A DNA stretch of 64,000 bases from Dactylorhiza incarnata (GCA_033032865.1 JAWHQI010000711.1:186001-250000), one strand, 5' to 3'. Shown: positions 45,645 through 56,246, counted from the stretch's first letter. Made by a program: numbers and translations. The notes: generated from the letters alone by a model not told the origin.

Positions 45645-48113
45645 GCTGCAACCCGCTATATATCGACAACTGAATGAACTGGAAAGGGTAAGACTTGTGC
45701 TCCAATGAATTTAGTGCTCCGAGCTCATATTGCAAAGGTGTTGTGGGATAAAATCAGACAACCGCATCAAAACTTGTTGCTGTTTAAAGTTTGAGTGTCA
45801 TTTGGAGCTAAATCTCTCATTTTCACTACAACCAGCATTAAAAATTCTATAATTTTGAAGTGTATTTGTTATTTGGAGCTAAATCTAGTATTACCACTAC
45901 AACTCACTGTATATCGACCTCTAAACGGGCTGGAATGGGTTTAAATTGTTCTCCATTGGATTTAGGGCTCCGATCTCATTCTGAAAAGGTATTGTTGGCG
46001 AAAATCAGACAACCCGAAAGGTGTTGTCTTATTCTCGAATGGGTAAATCCTATTCTCTGTTGGATGGAGAATACGAGCTCTTTTCTGAAAAAGTATTGTG
46101 CGCAAAAATCGAACAGCCGGATCAAAAGTTATGGCTGCTTAAAGTTTAGGTGTAATTTGGAGCCAAATCCCGCATTACCACAGGAAGCCACTGCATATCG
46201 AACAATAAACAAATTTGAAGCCACAAAGCCCTCCATTGGATGTAGGGCTCTGAGCACATTCTAAAAAGGTATTGTGGGCAAAAATTGGGCAAATTGAGCA
46301 AGAGTTCAGTCTGTTTGGAGTTTATTTATAATTTGGAGCTAAATCCCACATTACCACTGCAACCCACTGTAGATCAACCACTAAACGAACTAGAATGGGT
46401 ATAAATTGTTGTCCATTGGATGTAGGGCTCCGATCTCATTTCGAACAAATGTTGTGGGCAAAAATCTGATAACTGGATCAAAGTTATGGATGTTTGAAGT
46501 TTAGGTGTCAATTAGAGAAAAATCCCTCATTTCCACTATAATCCACTACCCGTCGACCACTAAATGAAGTCGATCAAGTAAATCCTTTTCTCCAAAGGAT
46601 GTATGGCTCTGAGCTCATTCCGAAAAGGTGTTTTGGGCAAAATCTGGACAACCAGATCAAAAATTATAGCTGTTTGATGTTTAGGTGTCAGTTGGAGCTA
46701 AATCCCACATGACCACTGCAACTCAATGTATATCGACCACTAAAGGAACTAGATTGTGTAAAACTTGCTCTCCATTGAATGTATGGCTCAGAGCTTATTT
46801 CGAAGAGGTTTTGTGGGCAAAAATCAGATAACCTGATCAAAATTTATGGCTGTTTCAAGTTTAGGTGTCATTTGGAGCTAAATTTCGCATTACGAGTGCA
46901 ACCCGCTATATATTGACAATAAAATGAACTGCAATGGGCACAACTTATGATTCAATGAATGTAGGGCTCCGGGCTCATTCCTAAAAGGTGTTGTGGGGGT
47001 AAAATCAGACAACCGGATCAAAAGTTATTGATGTTTAAAGTTTGAGCGTCATTTGGAGCTAAATACCTCACTCTCACTTCCAACCACATAAAAAATTCTT
47101 TTATTTTGAAATTTATGTGTCATTTGGATCTAAATATCGCATTACCACCAGAACCCACTTTATATCGACCTCGAAATGAGCTTAAATGGTTTAAAATTGT
47201 TCTCCATTGGATTTAGGGCTCCGATCTCATTCCGAAAAGGTATTGTGGGCGAAAATCAGACAACCGGATCAAAAGTTACGGATGTTTGAAGTTTAGGTCT
47301 CCCTTCGAGCTAAGTACATTTTACCAACCCGATGCATATTGACCACTAAACAAACTGGAATTGGTAAAATTTGCTCTCCAATGGATGTAGGGCTCCGAGC
47401 TCATTTCAAAAAGATGTTGTGCGTAAAAATCGGACAACCAGATCAAAAGTAATGGCTGTTACAGTTTATGTGTCAAGAGAAGCTAAATCCCTCATTACCA
47501 TTGCAACCATTTGTATATTGACCACTAAAATGATCTGGAATGGTTTAAAATTGTGCTCCATTGGATGTATGCCTAAGAGCATATTCTGAAAAGGTGTTGT
47601 GGGCAAAAATCAAACTTACAAATCAAAAGTTATGGCTGTTAGAAGTTTAGGTGTCATTTGGAGCTATATTTCGCATTACCGCTGTAACCCGCTATATATC
47701 GACAACTGAATGAACTGGAAAGGGTAAAACTTTTGCTCCAATGAATGTAGTGCTCCGAGCTCATATGGCAAAGGTGTTGTGGGATAAAATCAGACAACCG
47801 CATCAAAAGTTGCTGCTGTTTAAAGTTTGAGTGTCATTTGGAGCTAAATCTCTCATTTTCACTACAACCAGCATTAAAAATTCTATCATTTTGAAGTGCA
47901 TTTGTTATTTGGAGCTAAATCTAGTATTACCACTACAACTCACGGTATATCGACCTCTAAACGGGCTGGAATGGGTTTAAATTGTTCTCCATTGGATTTA
48001 GGGCTCCGATCTCATTCTGAAAAGGTATTGTGGGCGAAAATCAGACAACCCGAAAGGTGTTGTCTTATTCTCGAATGGGTAAATCCTATTCTCTGTTGGA
48101 TGGAGAATACAAG
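45645..48113. repeat. Satellite array block C
   Basis: One complete HOR copy (45645-47680, 2,036 bp) and the first 433 bp of another, up to the E3 LTR. It starts with the right GCTGC duplication of E2. Confidence 0.95.
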
Positions 48114-48232
48114 TGTTTACCCAGAAAACGGCGATCCTCTCCGAGGAGGCCTTTTTCACGGCGTTTTTATACATGACGCGCCCAGAATGGTAAGAAGGGA
48201 CGACCTCCTCCTTCAGATCACCCAAGGCGTGT

Positions 48233-49365
48233 GGCCTCCGTCAGGCCGCCCAGCAGGGGCGGCCTCCTCCGTCAGGCCGCCCGGCAGGGGCGGCCTACTC
48301 CGTCAGACCGCCCAGCAGGGGCGGCCTCCTCCGTCAGACCGCCCGGCAGGGGCGGCCTACTCCGTCAGACCGCCCGGCAGGGGCGGCCTACTCCGTCAGA
48401 CCGCCCAGCAGGGGCGGCCTCCTCCGTCAGACCGCCCAGCAGGGGCGGCCTCCTCCGTCAGACCGCCCCGCAGGGGCGGCCTCCTCCGTCAGACCGCCCA
48501 GCAGGGGCGGCCTCCTCCGTCAGACCGCCCGGCAGGGGCGGCCTACTCCGTCAGACCGCCCGGCAGGGGCGGCCTACTCCATCAGACCGCCCAGCAGGGG
48601 CGGCCTCCTCCGTCAGACCGCCCAGCAGGGGCGGCCTCCTCCGTCAGACCGCCCGGCAGGGGCGGCCTACTCCGTCAGACCGCCCAGCAGGGGCGGCCTC
48701 CTCCGTCAGACCGCCCAGCAGGGGCGGCCTCCTCCGTCAGACCGCCCAGCAGGGGCGGCCTCCTCCGTCAGACCGCCCGGCAGGGGCGGCCTACTCCGTC
48801 AGACCGCCCAGCAGGGGCGGCCTCCTCCGTCAGACCGCCCAGCAGGGGCGGCCTCCTCCGTCAGACCGCCCAGCAGGGGCGGCCTCCTCCGTCAGACCGC
48901 CCAGCAGGGGCGGCCTCCTCCGTCAGACCGCCCAGCAGGGGCGGCCTCCTCCGTCAGACCGCCCAGCAGGGGTGGCCTCCTCCGTCAGACCGCCCAGCAG
49001 GGGCGGCCTCCTCCGTCAGACCGCCCGGCAGGGGCGGCCTACTCCGTCAGACCGCCCTGCAGGGGCGGCCTCCTCCGTCAGACCGCCCAGCAGGGGCGGC
49101 CTCCTCCGTCAGACCGCCCAGCAGGGGCGGCCTCCTCCGTCAGACCGCCCAGCAGGGGTGGCCTCCTCCGTCAGACCGCCCAGCAAGGGCGGCCTCCTCC
49201 GTCAGACTGCCCAGCAGGGGTGGCCTCCTCCGTCAGACCGCCCAGCAGGGGCGGCCTCCTCCGTCAGACCGCCCGGCAGGGGCGGCCTCCTCCGTCAGAC
49301 CGCCTGGCAGGGGCGACCTACTCCGTCAGACCGCCCAGCAGGGGCGGCCTCTTCCTTCAGACCGC
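48233..49365. repeat. 31-bp minisatellite in the E3 5' LTR (~36 copies)
   Basis: The unit contains CAGACCGCCC and GGGGCGGCCT, so each can fold into CCGCCC-N5-GGGCGG. Two main variants have linked changes: CCCAGC with CCTCCTCC and CCCGGC with CCTACTCC. Because 31 is not a multiple of three, all frames translate as one cyclic Arg/Pro/Gly pattern; the long open frames here are not genes. Confidence 0.93.
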
Positions 49366-49420
49366 GCAGGTAGGGATCCAGTCACCGGCTCACCGGAGGT
49401 GACGACATCGACCCAGAGCC

Positions 49421-49428
49421 TATAAATA
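49421..49428 (+). promoter_or_regulatory. TATA box of the E3 LTR
   Basis: TATAAATA in the context AGCCTATAAATAGG, the same context as in E1/E2. It lies after the minisatellite and 297 bp before the AATAAA signal, fitting the U3/R layout. Confidence 0.75.
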
Positions 49429-49515
49429 GGACCCTCGACCATGAACAAAGGACAGGCAAGTTGGGGGCAAAACTAGCGGCTAGAAACAGCCAGACCGCAC
49501 CTAGCTGCGGCCTTT

Positions 49516-49640
49516 CCGAGCGACCTCAACAAAGCAGCCCGGGCGACCTCAAGAAACAGGTCGGGCGGCCTCAACAAAGCAGCCCGGCCGACCTCAAGAA
49601 ACAGGCCGGGCGGCCTCAGCAAAACAGCCTGGGCGACTTG
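49516..49640. repeat. ~23-bp direct repeats in the transcribed part of the E3 LTR
   Basis: About five alternating copies of GGGCGACCTCAACAAAGCAG / GACCTCAAGAAACAGG-type units downstream of the TATA box, so they would be in the RNA. Confidence 0.7.
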
Positions 49641-49717
49641 TCTTTCTTATCTGTCATCCTCTTGTACTCATTTCATTTCCATGTACTAAAAGTGGCAAGT
49701 TGTAAGACAGATTATTG

Positions 49718-49763
49718 AATAAAGGGAAAGCCCGTCGCAGGAGTGGCTTTTGCCGCGACGGGC
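49718..49763 (+). terminator. Poly(A) signal and conserved hairpin of the E3 LTR
   Basis: AATAAA (49718-49723) is followed by a hairpin with perfect arms GCCCGTCGC and GCGACGGGC (49730-49763). The same signal-plus-hairpin is present in the E1/E2 LTRs, although the rest of the LTR is unrelated or minisatellite. It probably governs 3' end formation and the R/U5 region. Confidence 0.7.
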
Positions 49764-49903
49764 GAAGTCTGGCCTCGCCGCAAGCTAGCGGCCCTCTCTT
49801 CTTCTCCCCTCTTCACTCGCGACCCAAGTAACCAGCTGCTCGCGGCCTCCTTTTCCCCCAATCCCCTCGAGTAGATCGTGGAGGTGCAATTTTGGATTCA
49901 ACA

Positions 49904-50180
49904 GAAACACGCGACCTTCAGATAGCGAGTGGTTGATGAACAACTGTTGCGATGAAGATGCGAGATTTGGCCTAAAATACACTCAATCTTCAAACGGCCA
50001 TAACTTTTGATCCGGGTGTCGGAATTCAGAAATTCAAAGCCCGACGCGACCGTCTTGAGCCGAACTATCCAAAAATTGAATGGGCTTCCCCGTTCAGCCA
50101 CTTTTTAGCCCTCGGATTTCAGAAATTTGGCTCCGTTTGAAAGTTATTTCAGTTTTTCTCTTTCAACATTTCCTGTTTTC
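49904..50180 (+). other. E3 primer binding site and leader, homologous to the satellite monomer
   Basis: GAA then ACACGCGACCTTCAGAT (49907-49923) is the shared primer site. The leader at about 49930-50085 is, in reverse complement, homologous to a whole satellite monomer. The best part (49988-50014) matches satellite 2129-2155 at 25 of 27 positions, with about 26 of the next 37 columns identical. E1 and E2 have only a ~50-bp leader and lack this segment. Confidence 0.8.
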
Positions 50181-51533
50181 ATGGATCATCCGTCAGAAGA
50201 CCTCGAGCATCCTTCCAATCGTCTTGAAGTTCCTGTTCAAAGTGATGACATAAACCCCCTATTAGCAGAGATCGCCCACCTCAAAAGACAAGTGGATTCT
50301 CAACTTAATACTATAGCAGCTACTTATGACAAGCCTTCTAGCAGTCATCTAGAACATTTGTTACAACCTGAAGCAGCAGGACTCTCTATTCCTCATTATG
50401 AGTCTCATAAGGTTAGTATGGGTGATCCACCTTACCTTGTTGATAGACTAACAATTCCTGCAGGAGAAGAACAAGAACCTTCCCCATTATCATACAAAAT
50501 TCGTTGGGAAGTAGTCCCAAATGACTTCAAAGAGCCTCGTCTGCCAGTCTATTCTGGAATGAGTGATCCGGTTTTTCATCTGCAAGCCTTTGAGGCAGCT
50601 ACCTCACTAAGAGCTCTATCAGATGGTATCAAGTGTAAACTTCTCATCATGACCTTTGACGGTCAAGTTTTGGATTGGTTCTACCATTTACCATCTCAAT
50701 CGATCAATTGCTTCGGAGATCTTCGAAGAGAATTTTATTTGAGGTTCAGCACTTTAAGGAAACGTAAGAGAGGTCTTCCAGCTCTTTTTCAGATCAAGCA
50801 AATGGATAACGAATCCACGGCTCACTTCATCGATCGCTTTCAAAAAGAAATCCTTGATGTTGTTAATGCTGATCAAAGTCTCTATAAACATGCCTTAATT
50901 AATGGTCTCCAGGAAGGTCCTCTTAAGTTTGAAGTCACCATGAAAGAGCCAGAATCTTATGCTCATCTTATTGAAATAGCAAATCAGTTCATTAAGGCCG
51001 AGGATGCGAACCCCGATTATTTTGCTTCTTTAATTCAGAGGCCCCAACAACAACAGAAGGATTATTCTTCTCATGGTCATCTTCCTATCAATCGCCGTGG
51101 CTATTTGTTAGAATATGAACAAGGTCCCAACTTATCATCTCAACGTGAAATATGCTATGATTATGAGCATCTATCTGCTTCTCCAAGTTTCCTGCAGCTA
51201 AATCAATCAGAGCTATGTCTTGTCAACCCTCATATCCCAACTCAGACTTATAGTTACAGGTCATGCAATTCTCCTCGCCCGCATAAGCAAGATAAGCTCC
51301 GAGGAAGGTATACAGGTTTAACTATCTCAATGAAAGAAGCTCTTCAGATTATCCAGCAAGAACCTGGTTTTACAAGGCCTTCTCTCATGCGACCTGATCA
51401 TAGGAATTGTCACAAAGACTTGTTTTGTCAATACCACATGTGTGTGGGTCATGATACAGAAAAGTGTCGCGCTCTACATAAGCTTGTAGAGAAGTTGTCG
51501 AAAGAAGGCAAACTGCGGGAATATGTTGCTTAA
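50181..51533 (+). CDS. gag: E3 Gag protein (450 aa)
   Basis: The ATG at 50181 (MDHPSEDLEHP) was chosen; an in-frame ATG at 50127 adds a hydrophobic stretch not matched in E1/E2 Gag. The protein aligns over its length with E2 Gag. It has an acidic lead-in, the core around LRALSDGIKCKLL and WFYHLPSQS, then KRKRGLPALF, FIDRFQKEI and GLQEGPLKFEV. It ends just after a C-X2-H-X4-H-X4-C knuckle (FCQYHMCVGHDTEKC). It should form particles and bind RNA. The stop follows shortly after the knuckle, where E2 continues into protease. Base composition is clearly more AT-rich than E2 gag or the E3 LTR. Confidence 0.9.
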   Translation: MDHPSEDLEHPSNRLEVPVQSDDINPLLAEIAHLKRQVDSQLNTIAATYDKPSSSHLEHLLQPEAAGLSIPHYESHKVSMGDPPYLVDRLTIPAGEEQEPSPLSYKIRWEVVPNDFKEPRLPVYSGMSDPVFHLQAFEAATSLRALSDGIKCKLLIMTFDGQVLDWFYHLPSQSINCFGDLRREFYLRFSTLRKRKRGLPALFQIKQMDNESTAHFIDRFQKEILDVVNADQSLYKHALINGLQEGPLKFEVTMKEPESYAHLIEIANQFIKAEDANPDYFASLIQRPQQQQKDYSSHGHLPINRRGYLLEYEQGPNLSSQREICYDYEHLSASPSFLQLNQSELCLVNPHIPTQTYSYRSCNSPRPHKQDKLRGRYTGLTISMKEALQIIQQEPGFTRPSLMRPDHRNCHKDLFCQYHMCVGHDTEKCRALHKLVEKLSKEGKLREYVA

Positions 51534-51711
51534 AAATATTATCGTAAAATCTTTTCTAGCAATATCGGTTATTCACTCGAAGTGATGCTGGATCTACTTT
51601 CATTGGCAGAAAGGTTTGTCTTAAAGCTCGTCTTAAAACTCTTTCAGTTATGTTTACATTAGCTCTTTCCTTCAAATGCATACATGGTTGAAAATGTCTT
51701 GTGAATGTTGT

Positions 51712-52236
51712 GGCAATCAAACCCATCTTTCGATGGTCGCCAAAATCTCTAAAGGCAATCAAACCCATCTTTCGATGGTCGCCAAAATCTCTAAAGGCAA
51801 TCAAACCCATCTTTCGATGGTCGCCAAAATCTCTAAAGGCAATCAAACCCATCTTTCGATGGTCGCCAAAATCTCTAAAGGCAATCAAACCCATCTTTCG
51901 ATGGTCGCCAAAATCTTTAAAGGCAATCAAACCCATCTTTCGATGGTCGCCAAAATCTCTAAAGGCAATCAAACCCATCTTTCGATGGTCGCCAAAATCT
52001 CTAAAGGCAATCAAACCCATCTTTCGATGGTCGCCAAAATCTCTAAAGGCAATCAAACCCATCTTTCGATGGTCGCCAAAATCTCTAAAGGCAATCAAAC
52101 CCATCTTTCGATGGTCGCCAAAATCTCTAAAGGCAATCAAACCCATCTTTCGATGGTCGCCAAAATCTTAAAGGCAATCAAACCCGTCTTCCGATGGTCG
52201 CTCAAATCTTTAAAAGCAAGTGAACCCATCTTTTGA
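51712..52236. repeat. 42-bp tandem array (~12 copies)
   Basis: A nearly perfect unit of 42 bp includes the mini-hairpin CCATC-TTTC-GATGG. The last copies are degenerate. Because 42 is a multiple of three, several frames stay open on both strands; these are repeat artefacts, not genes. Confidence 0.95.
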
Positions 52237-52433
52237 TGGTCGCCTCTTTATAGTTTCATCTTTATATATCCACATTATAGTGGTTGCTCCAATTGAGCAT
52301 TACTGCTTCCTTTGCATATGATACAGGTGCTATGCTAGCTTTTTGCTTACAAATGAGGTGAATATCACCATATTGTATCTAGACATCCAAAAACTTCTTT
52401 TCTATAGATGTTTATATGAGAAGATGAACAGGT

Positions 52434-55250
52434 GGTTGCGAGTTCTCTTCAGCTACTCGCATATTAGATTATTTTATACCTGCTTTATGTTCTGTTTTGC
52501 AGAGATTAGCAGGTATTTGCGAGTTCTCTTCAGGTACTCGCATATTAGATCGTTTTATACCTGCTTTATGTTCTGTTTTGCAGATATTAGCAGGTATTCG
52601 CGAGTTCTCTTCAGGTACTCGCGTATTAGATTATTTTATACCTGCTTTATGTTCTGTTTTGCAGAGATTAGCAGGTATTTGCGAGTTCTCTTCAGGTACT
52701 CGCATATTAGATCGTTTTATACCTGCTTTATGTTCTGTTTTGCAGATATTAGCAGGTATTCGCGAGTTCTCTTCAGGTACTCGCGTATTAGATTGTTTTA
52801 TATCTGCTTTATGTTCTGTTTTGCAGATATTAGCAGGTATTCGCGAGTTCTCTTCAGGTACTCGCGTATTAGATTGTTTTATATCTGCTTTATGTTCTGT
52901 TTTGCAGATATAAGCAGATATTTGCGAGTTCTCTTCAGGTACTCGCTTATTAGATCGTTTTATACCTGCTTTATGTTCTGTTTTGCAGATATTAGCAGGT
53001 ATTCGCGAGTTCTCTTCAGGTACTCGCGTATTAGATTGTTTTATATCTGCTTTATGTTCTGTTTTGCAGATATTAGCAGGTATTCGCGAGTTCTCTTCAG
53101 GTACTCGCGTATTAGATTGTTTTATATCTGCTTTATGTTCTGTTTTGCAGATATAAGCAGATATTCGCGAGTTCTCTTCAGGTACTCGCGTATTAGATTG
53201 TTTTATACCTGCTTTATGATCTGTTTTGCAGATATTAGCAGGTATTCGCGAGTTCTCTTCAGGTACTCGCGTATTAGATTGTTTTATACCTGCTTTATGT
53301 TCTGTTTTGCAGATATTAGCAGGTATTCGCGAGTTCTCTTCAGGTACTCGCATATTAGATCGTTTTATACCTGCATTATGTTCTGTTTTGCAGATATTAG
53401 CAGGTATTCGCGAGTTCTCTTCAGGTACTCGCGTATTAGATTATTTTATACCTGCTTTATGTTCTGTTTTGCAGAGATTAGCAGGTATTTGCGAGTTCTC
53501 TTCAGGTACTCGCATATTAGATCGTTTTATACCTGCTTTATGTTCTGTTTTGCAGATATTAGCAGGTATTCGCGAGTTCTCTTCAGGTACTCGCGTATTA
53601 GATTGTTTTATATCTGCTTTATGTTCTGTTTTGCAGATATTAGCAGGTATTCGCGAGTTCTCTTCAGGTACTCGCGTATTAGATTGTTTTATATCTGCTT
53701 TATGTTCTGTTTTGCAGATATAAGCAGATATTTGCGAGTTCTCTTCAGGTACTCGCATATTAGATCGTTTTATACCTGCTTTATGTTCTGTTTTGCAGAT
53801 ATTAGCAAGTATTCGCGAGTTCTCTTCAGGTACTCGCGTATTAGATTGTTTTATATCTGCTTTATGTTCTGTTTTGCAGATATTAGCAGGTATTCGCGAG
53901 TTCTCTTCAGGTACTCGCGTATTAGATTGTTTTATATCTGCTTTATGTTCTGTTTTGCAGATATAAGCAGATATTCGCGAGTTCTCTTCAGGTACTCGCG
54001 TATTAGATTGTTTTATACCTGCTTTATGATCTGTTTTGCAGATATTAGCAGGTATTCGCGAGTTCTCTTCAGGTACTCGCGTATTAGATTGTTTTATACC
54101 TGCTTTATGTTCTGTTTTGCAGATATTAGCAGGTATTCGCGAGTTCTCTTCAGGTACTCGCGTATTAGATTGTTTTATACCTGCTTTATGTTCTGTTTTG
54201 CAGATATAAGCAGATATTCGCGAGTTCTCTTCAGGTACTCGCGTATTAGATTGTTTTATACCTGCTTTATGATCTGTTTTGCAGATATTAGCAGGTATTC
54301 GCGAGTTCTCTTCAGGTACTCGCGTATTAGATTGTTTTTACCTGCTTTATGTTCTGTTTTGCAGAGATTAGCAGGTACTCGCGAGTTCTTTTCAGGTACT
54401 CGCGTTATTTTTTATACCTGCTTTGAGTTCTATTTTGCAGAGATTAGCAGGTATTCGCGAGTTCTCTTCAGGTACTCGCGTTATAGATTGTTTTATACCT
54501 GCACTTGAGTTCTCTCTTTTGTAGAGATTAGCAGGTGTTCGCGAGTTCTCTTCAGATACTCGCGTTATGTTTTATACCTGCTTCGAGTTCTCTTTTGTAG
54601 AGATTAACCGGTATCTGCGAGTTCTTTTCAGGTACTCGCATTAGGTTTTGTATACCTGCTTTAATTCCTCTTTTGCAGAAAATAGCAGGTGATCGCGAGT
54701 TCTCTTCAGGTACTCGCGTTATATTGAATGTCTGCTTTGAGTTCTGTTTTGCAGAAATTAGCAGGTGTTCGCGAGGTTTCTTCAGGTACTCGCGTTATGT
54801 TTTATATGCCTGCTTGGAGTTCTCTTTTGCAGAGATTAGCTGGTCTTCGCGAGTTCTTTTCAGGTACTCGCATTGTATTTTATATGCCTAGTTTGAGTTC
54901 TCTTTTGCAGAGGTTAGCAGGTGTTCGCGAGTTCTCTTCAGGTACTCGCGTTATAGATTCTTTTGCCTACTTTAAGTTCTTTTGCATAGATTTGCAGGTG
55001 TTCGTGAGTTCTATTCAGGTACTCGCATTGTAGTTTGCTTTACACCTGCTTAGAGTTCTCTTTTGCAGAGATTAGCACTTTTTGGCCCCTCTCTTCATGT
55101 ACTCGCGCTATAGTAAATACCTGCTTAAGCTTTCTTTTGCAGAGGTTAGCAGGTGATCGCGAGTTCTCTCCAGGCACTCGCGTGTTCCTATCTCTTTCTG
55201 CATGCTCTAACTTTTGCCTTGCAGAAATTACCATATATTGGCAAAGCATG
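52434..55250. repeat. 81-bp tandem array (~35 copies) with nested hairpins
   Basis: The 81-bp unit has inner arms CGCGAGT/ACTCGCG around TTCTCTTCAGG-like loops, and outer arms AGCAGGTAT/ATACCTGCT that can pair within or between units. About 25 regular copies (to ~54340) are followed by about ten degenerate copies of varying length. A block of units from 52662 is repeated 810 bp later (53472), so the array grew partly by segmental duplication. A 721-codon open frame here is a by-product of the 27-codon period. Confidence 0.93.
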
Positions 55251-55360
55251 ATCAGGTACTTGCAAGACTCTTCTCCTTTTTATAAGTGCCTTAACTCTTC
55301 TCCCTCGCAGAAGGAAGACAATTTGTGAAATACGGATCGCGATTTTCGTGGGTAAGTTCT

Positions 55361-55405
55361 ACTTTTTCGAAGTTCTCTATGGAACTTGAAAAAGTGCGGG
55401 GATTA
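55361..55405 (+). other. Bulged stem-loop and purine tract before the E3 3' LTR
   Basis: The arms ACTTTTTC-G-AAGTTC and GAACTTGAAAAAGT (55361-55395) pair over 14 bp with one bulged G, followed by GCGGGGATTA abutting the LTR. The E0-E2 hairpin has different but matching arm sequences and the same bulged G. Confidence 0.75.
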
Positions 55406-56246
55406 TGTTTACCCAGAAAACGGCGATCCTCTCCGAGGAGGCCTTTTTCACGGCGTTTTTATACATGACGCGCCCAGAATGGTAAGAAGGGACGACCTCC
55501 TCCTTCAGATCACCCAAGGCGTGTGGCCTCCGTCAGGCCGCCCAGCAGGGGCGGCCTCCTCCGTCAGGCCGCCCGGCAGGGGCGGCCTACTCCGTCAGAC
55601 CGCCCAGCAGGGGCGGCCTCCTCCGTCAGACCGCCCGGCAGGGGCGGCCTACTCCGTCAGACCGCCCGGCAGGGGCGGCCTACTCCGTCAGACCGCCCAG
55701 CAGGGGCGGCCTCCTCCGTCAGACCGCCCAGCAGGGGCGGCCTCCTCCGTCAGACCGCCCAGCAGGGGCAGCCTCCTCCGTCAGACCGCCCGGCAGGGGC
55801 GGCCTACTCCGTCAGACCGCACGGCAGGGGCGGCCTACTCCATCAGACCGCCCAGCAGGGGCGGCCTCCTCCGTCAGACCGCCCAGCAGGGGCGGCCTCC
55901 TCCGTCAGACCGCCCAGCAGGGGCGGCCTCCTCCGTCAGACCGCCCAGCAGGGGCAGCCTCCTCCGTCAGACCGCCCGGCAGGGGCGGCCTACTCCGTCA
56001 GACCGCCCGGCAGGGGCGGCCTACTCCATCAGACCGCCCAGCAGGGGCGGCCTCCTCCGTCAGACCGCCCAGCAGGGGCGGCCTCCTCCGTCAGACCGCC
56101 CGGCAGGGGCGGCCTACTCCGTCAGACCGCCCAGCAGGGGCGGCCTCCTCCGTCAGACCGCCCAGCAGGGGCGGCCTCCTCCGTCAGACCGCCCGGCAGG
56201 GGCGGCCTACTCCGTCAGACCGCCCAGCAGGGGCGGCCTCCTCCGT
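55406..56246 (+). repeat. 3' LTR of E3, truncated (841 of ~1,790 bp)
   Basis: It starts like the 5' LTR and contains about 23 minisatellite units (55525-56246), then joins satellite directly with a 2-base GT overlap. TATA box, poly(A) hairpin and LTR end are lost, so this copy lacks normal 3' end signals and its right target duplication. Confidence 0.92.

Larger units (their letters stand above)
48114..49903 (+). repeat. 5' LTR of E3 (1,790 bp)
   Basis: It starts TGTTTACCCAG and ends GGATTCAACA. The first ~120 bp are identical to the 3' LTR. Most of U3 is a 31-bp minisatellite. The sequence AGCCTATAAATAGG around the TATA box is shared with E0-E2. Confidence 0.93.
48114..56246 (+). mobile_element. 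E3: gag-only, non-autonomous LTR retrotransposon with large tandem arrays, 3' end deleted
   Basis: It has a 5' LTR (48114-49903), primer binding site, leader, one gag gene (50181-51533), a 42-bp array, an 81-bp array, a stem-loop plus purine tract, and a truncated 3' LTR (55406-56246). No protease, RT, RNase H or integrase is present, which fits plant gag-only (TR-GAG-like) elements. LTR start (TGTTTACCC), LTR end (ATTCAACA), primer site, stem-loop and poly(A)-region hairpin match E1/E2, so E3 probably uses their enzymes. The last part of the 3' LTR and about 228 bp of satellite are missing. Confidence 0.88.

Noticed and set aside
47896..49425. 509- and 380-codon open frames in the E3 LTR minisatellite
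   Set aside because: The 31-bp period translates to the same cyclic peptide in all frames; only repeat structure keeps them open.
51556..52236. 42-bp array as a CRISPR array or a repetitive protein gene
   Set aside because: Units are contiguous with no variable spacers, no associated genes, and the context is a plant retrotransposon.
52343..54508. 721-codon open frame over the 81-bp array (and antisense 240-codon frame)
   Set aside because: 81 is a multiple of three, so any stop-free unit gives a long frame; both strands and two frames are open, and the unit has hairpin constraints instead.
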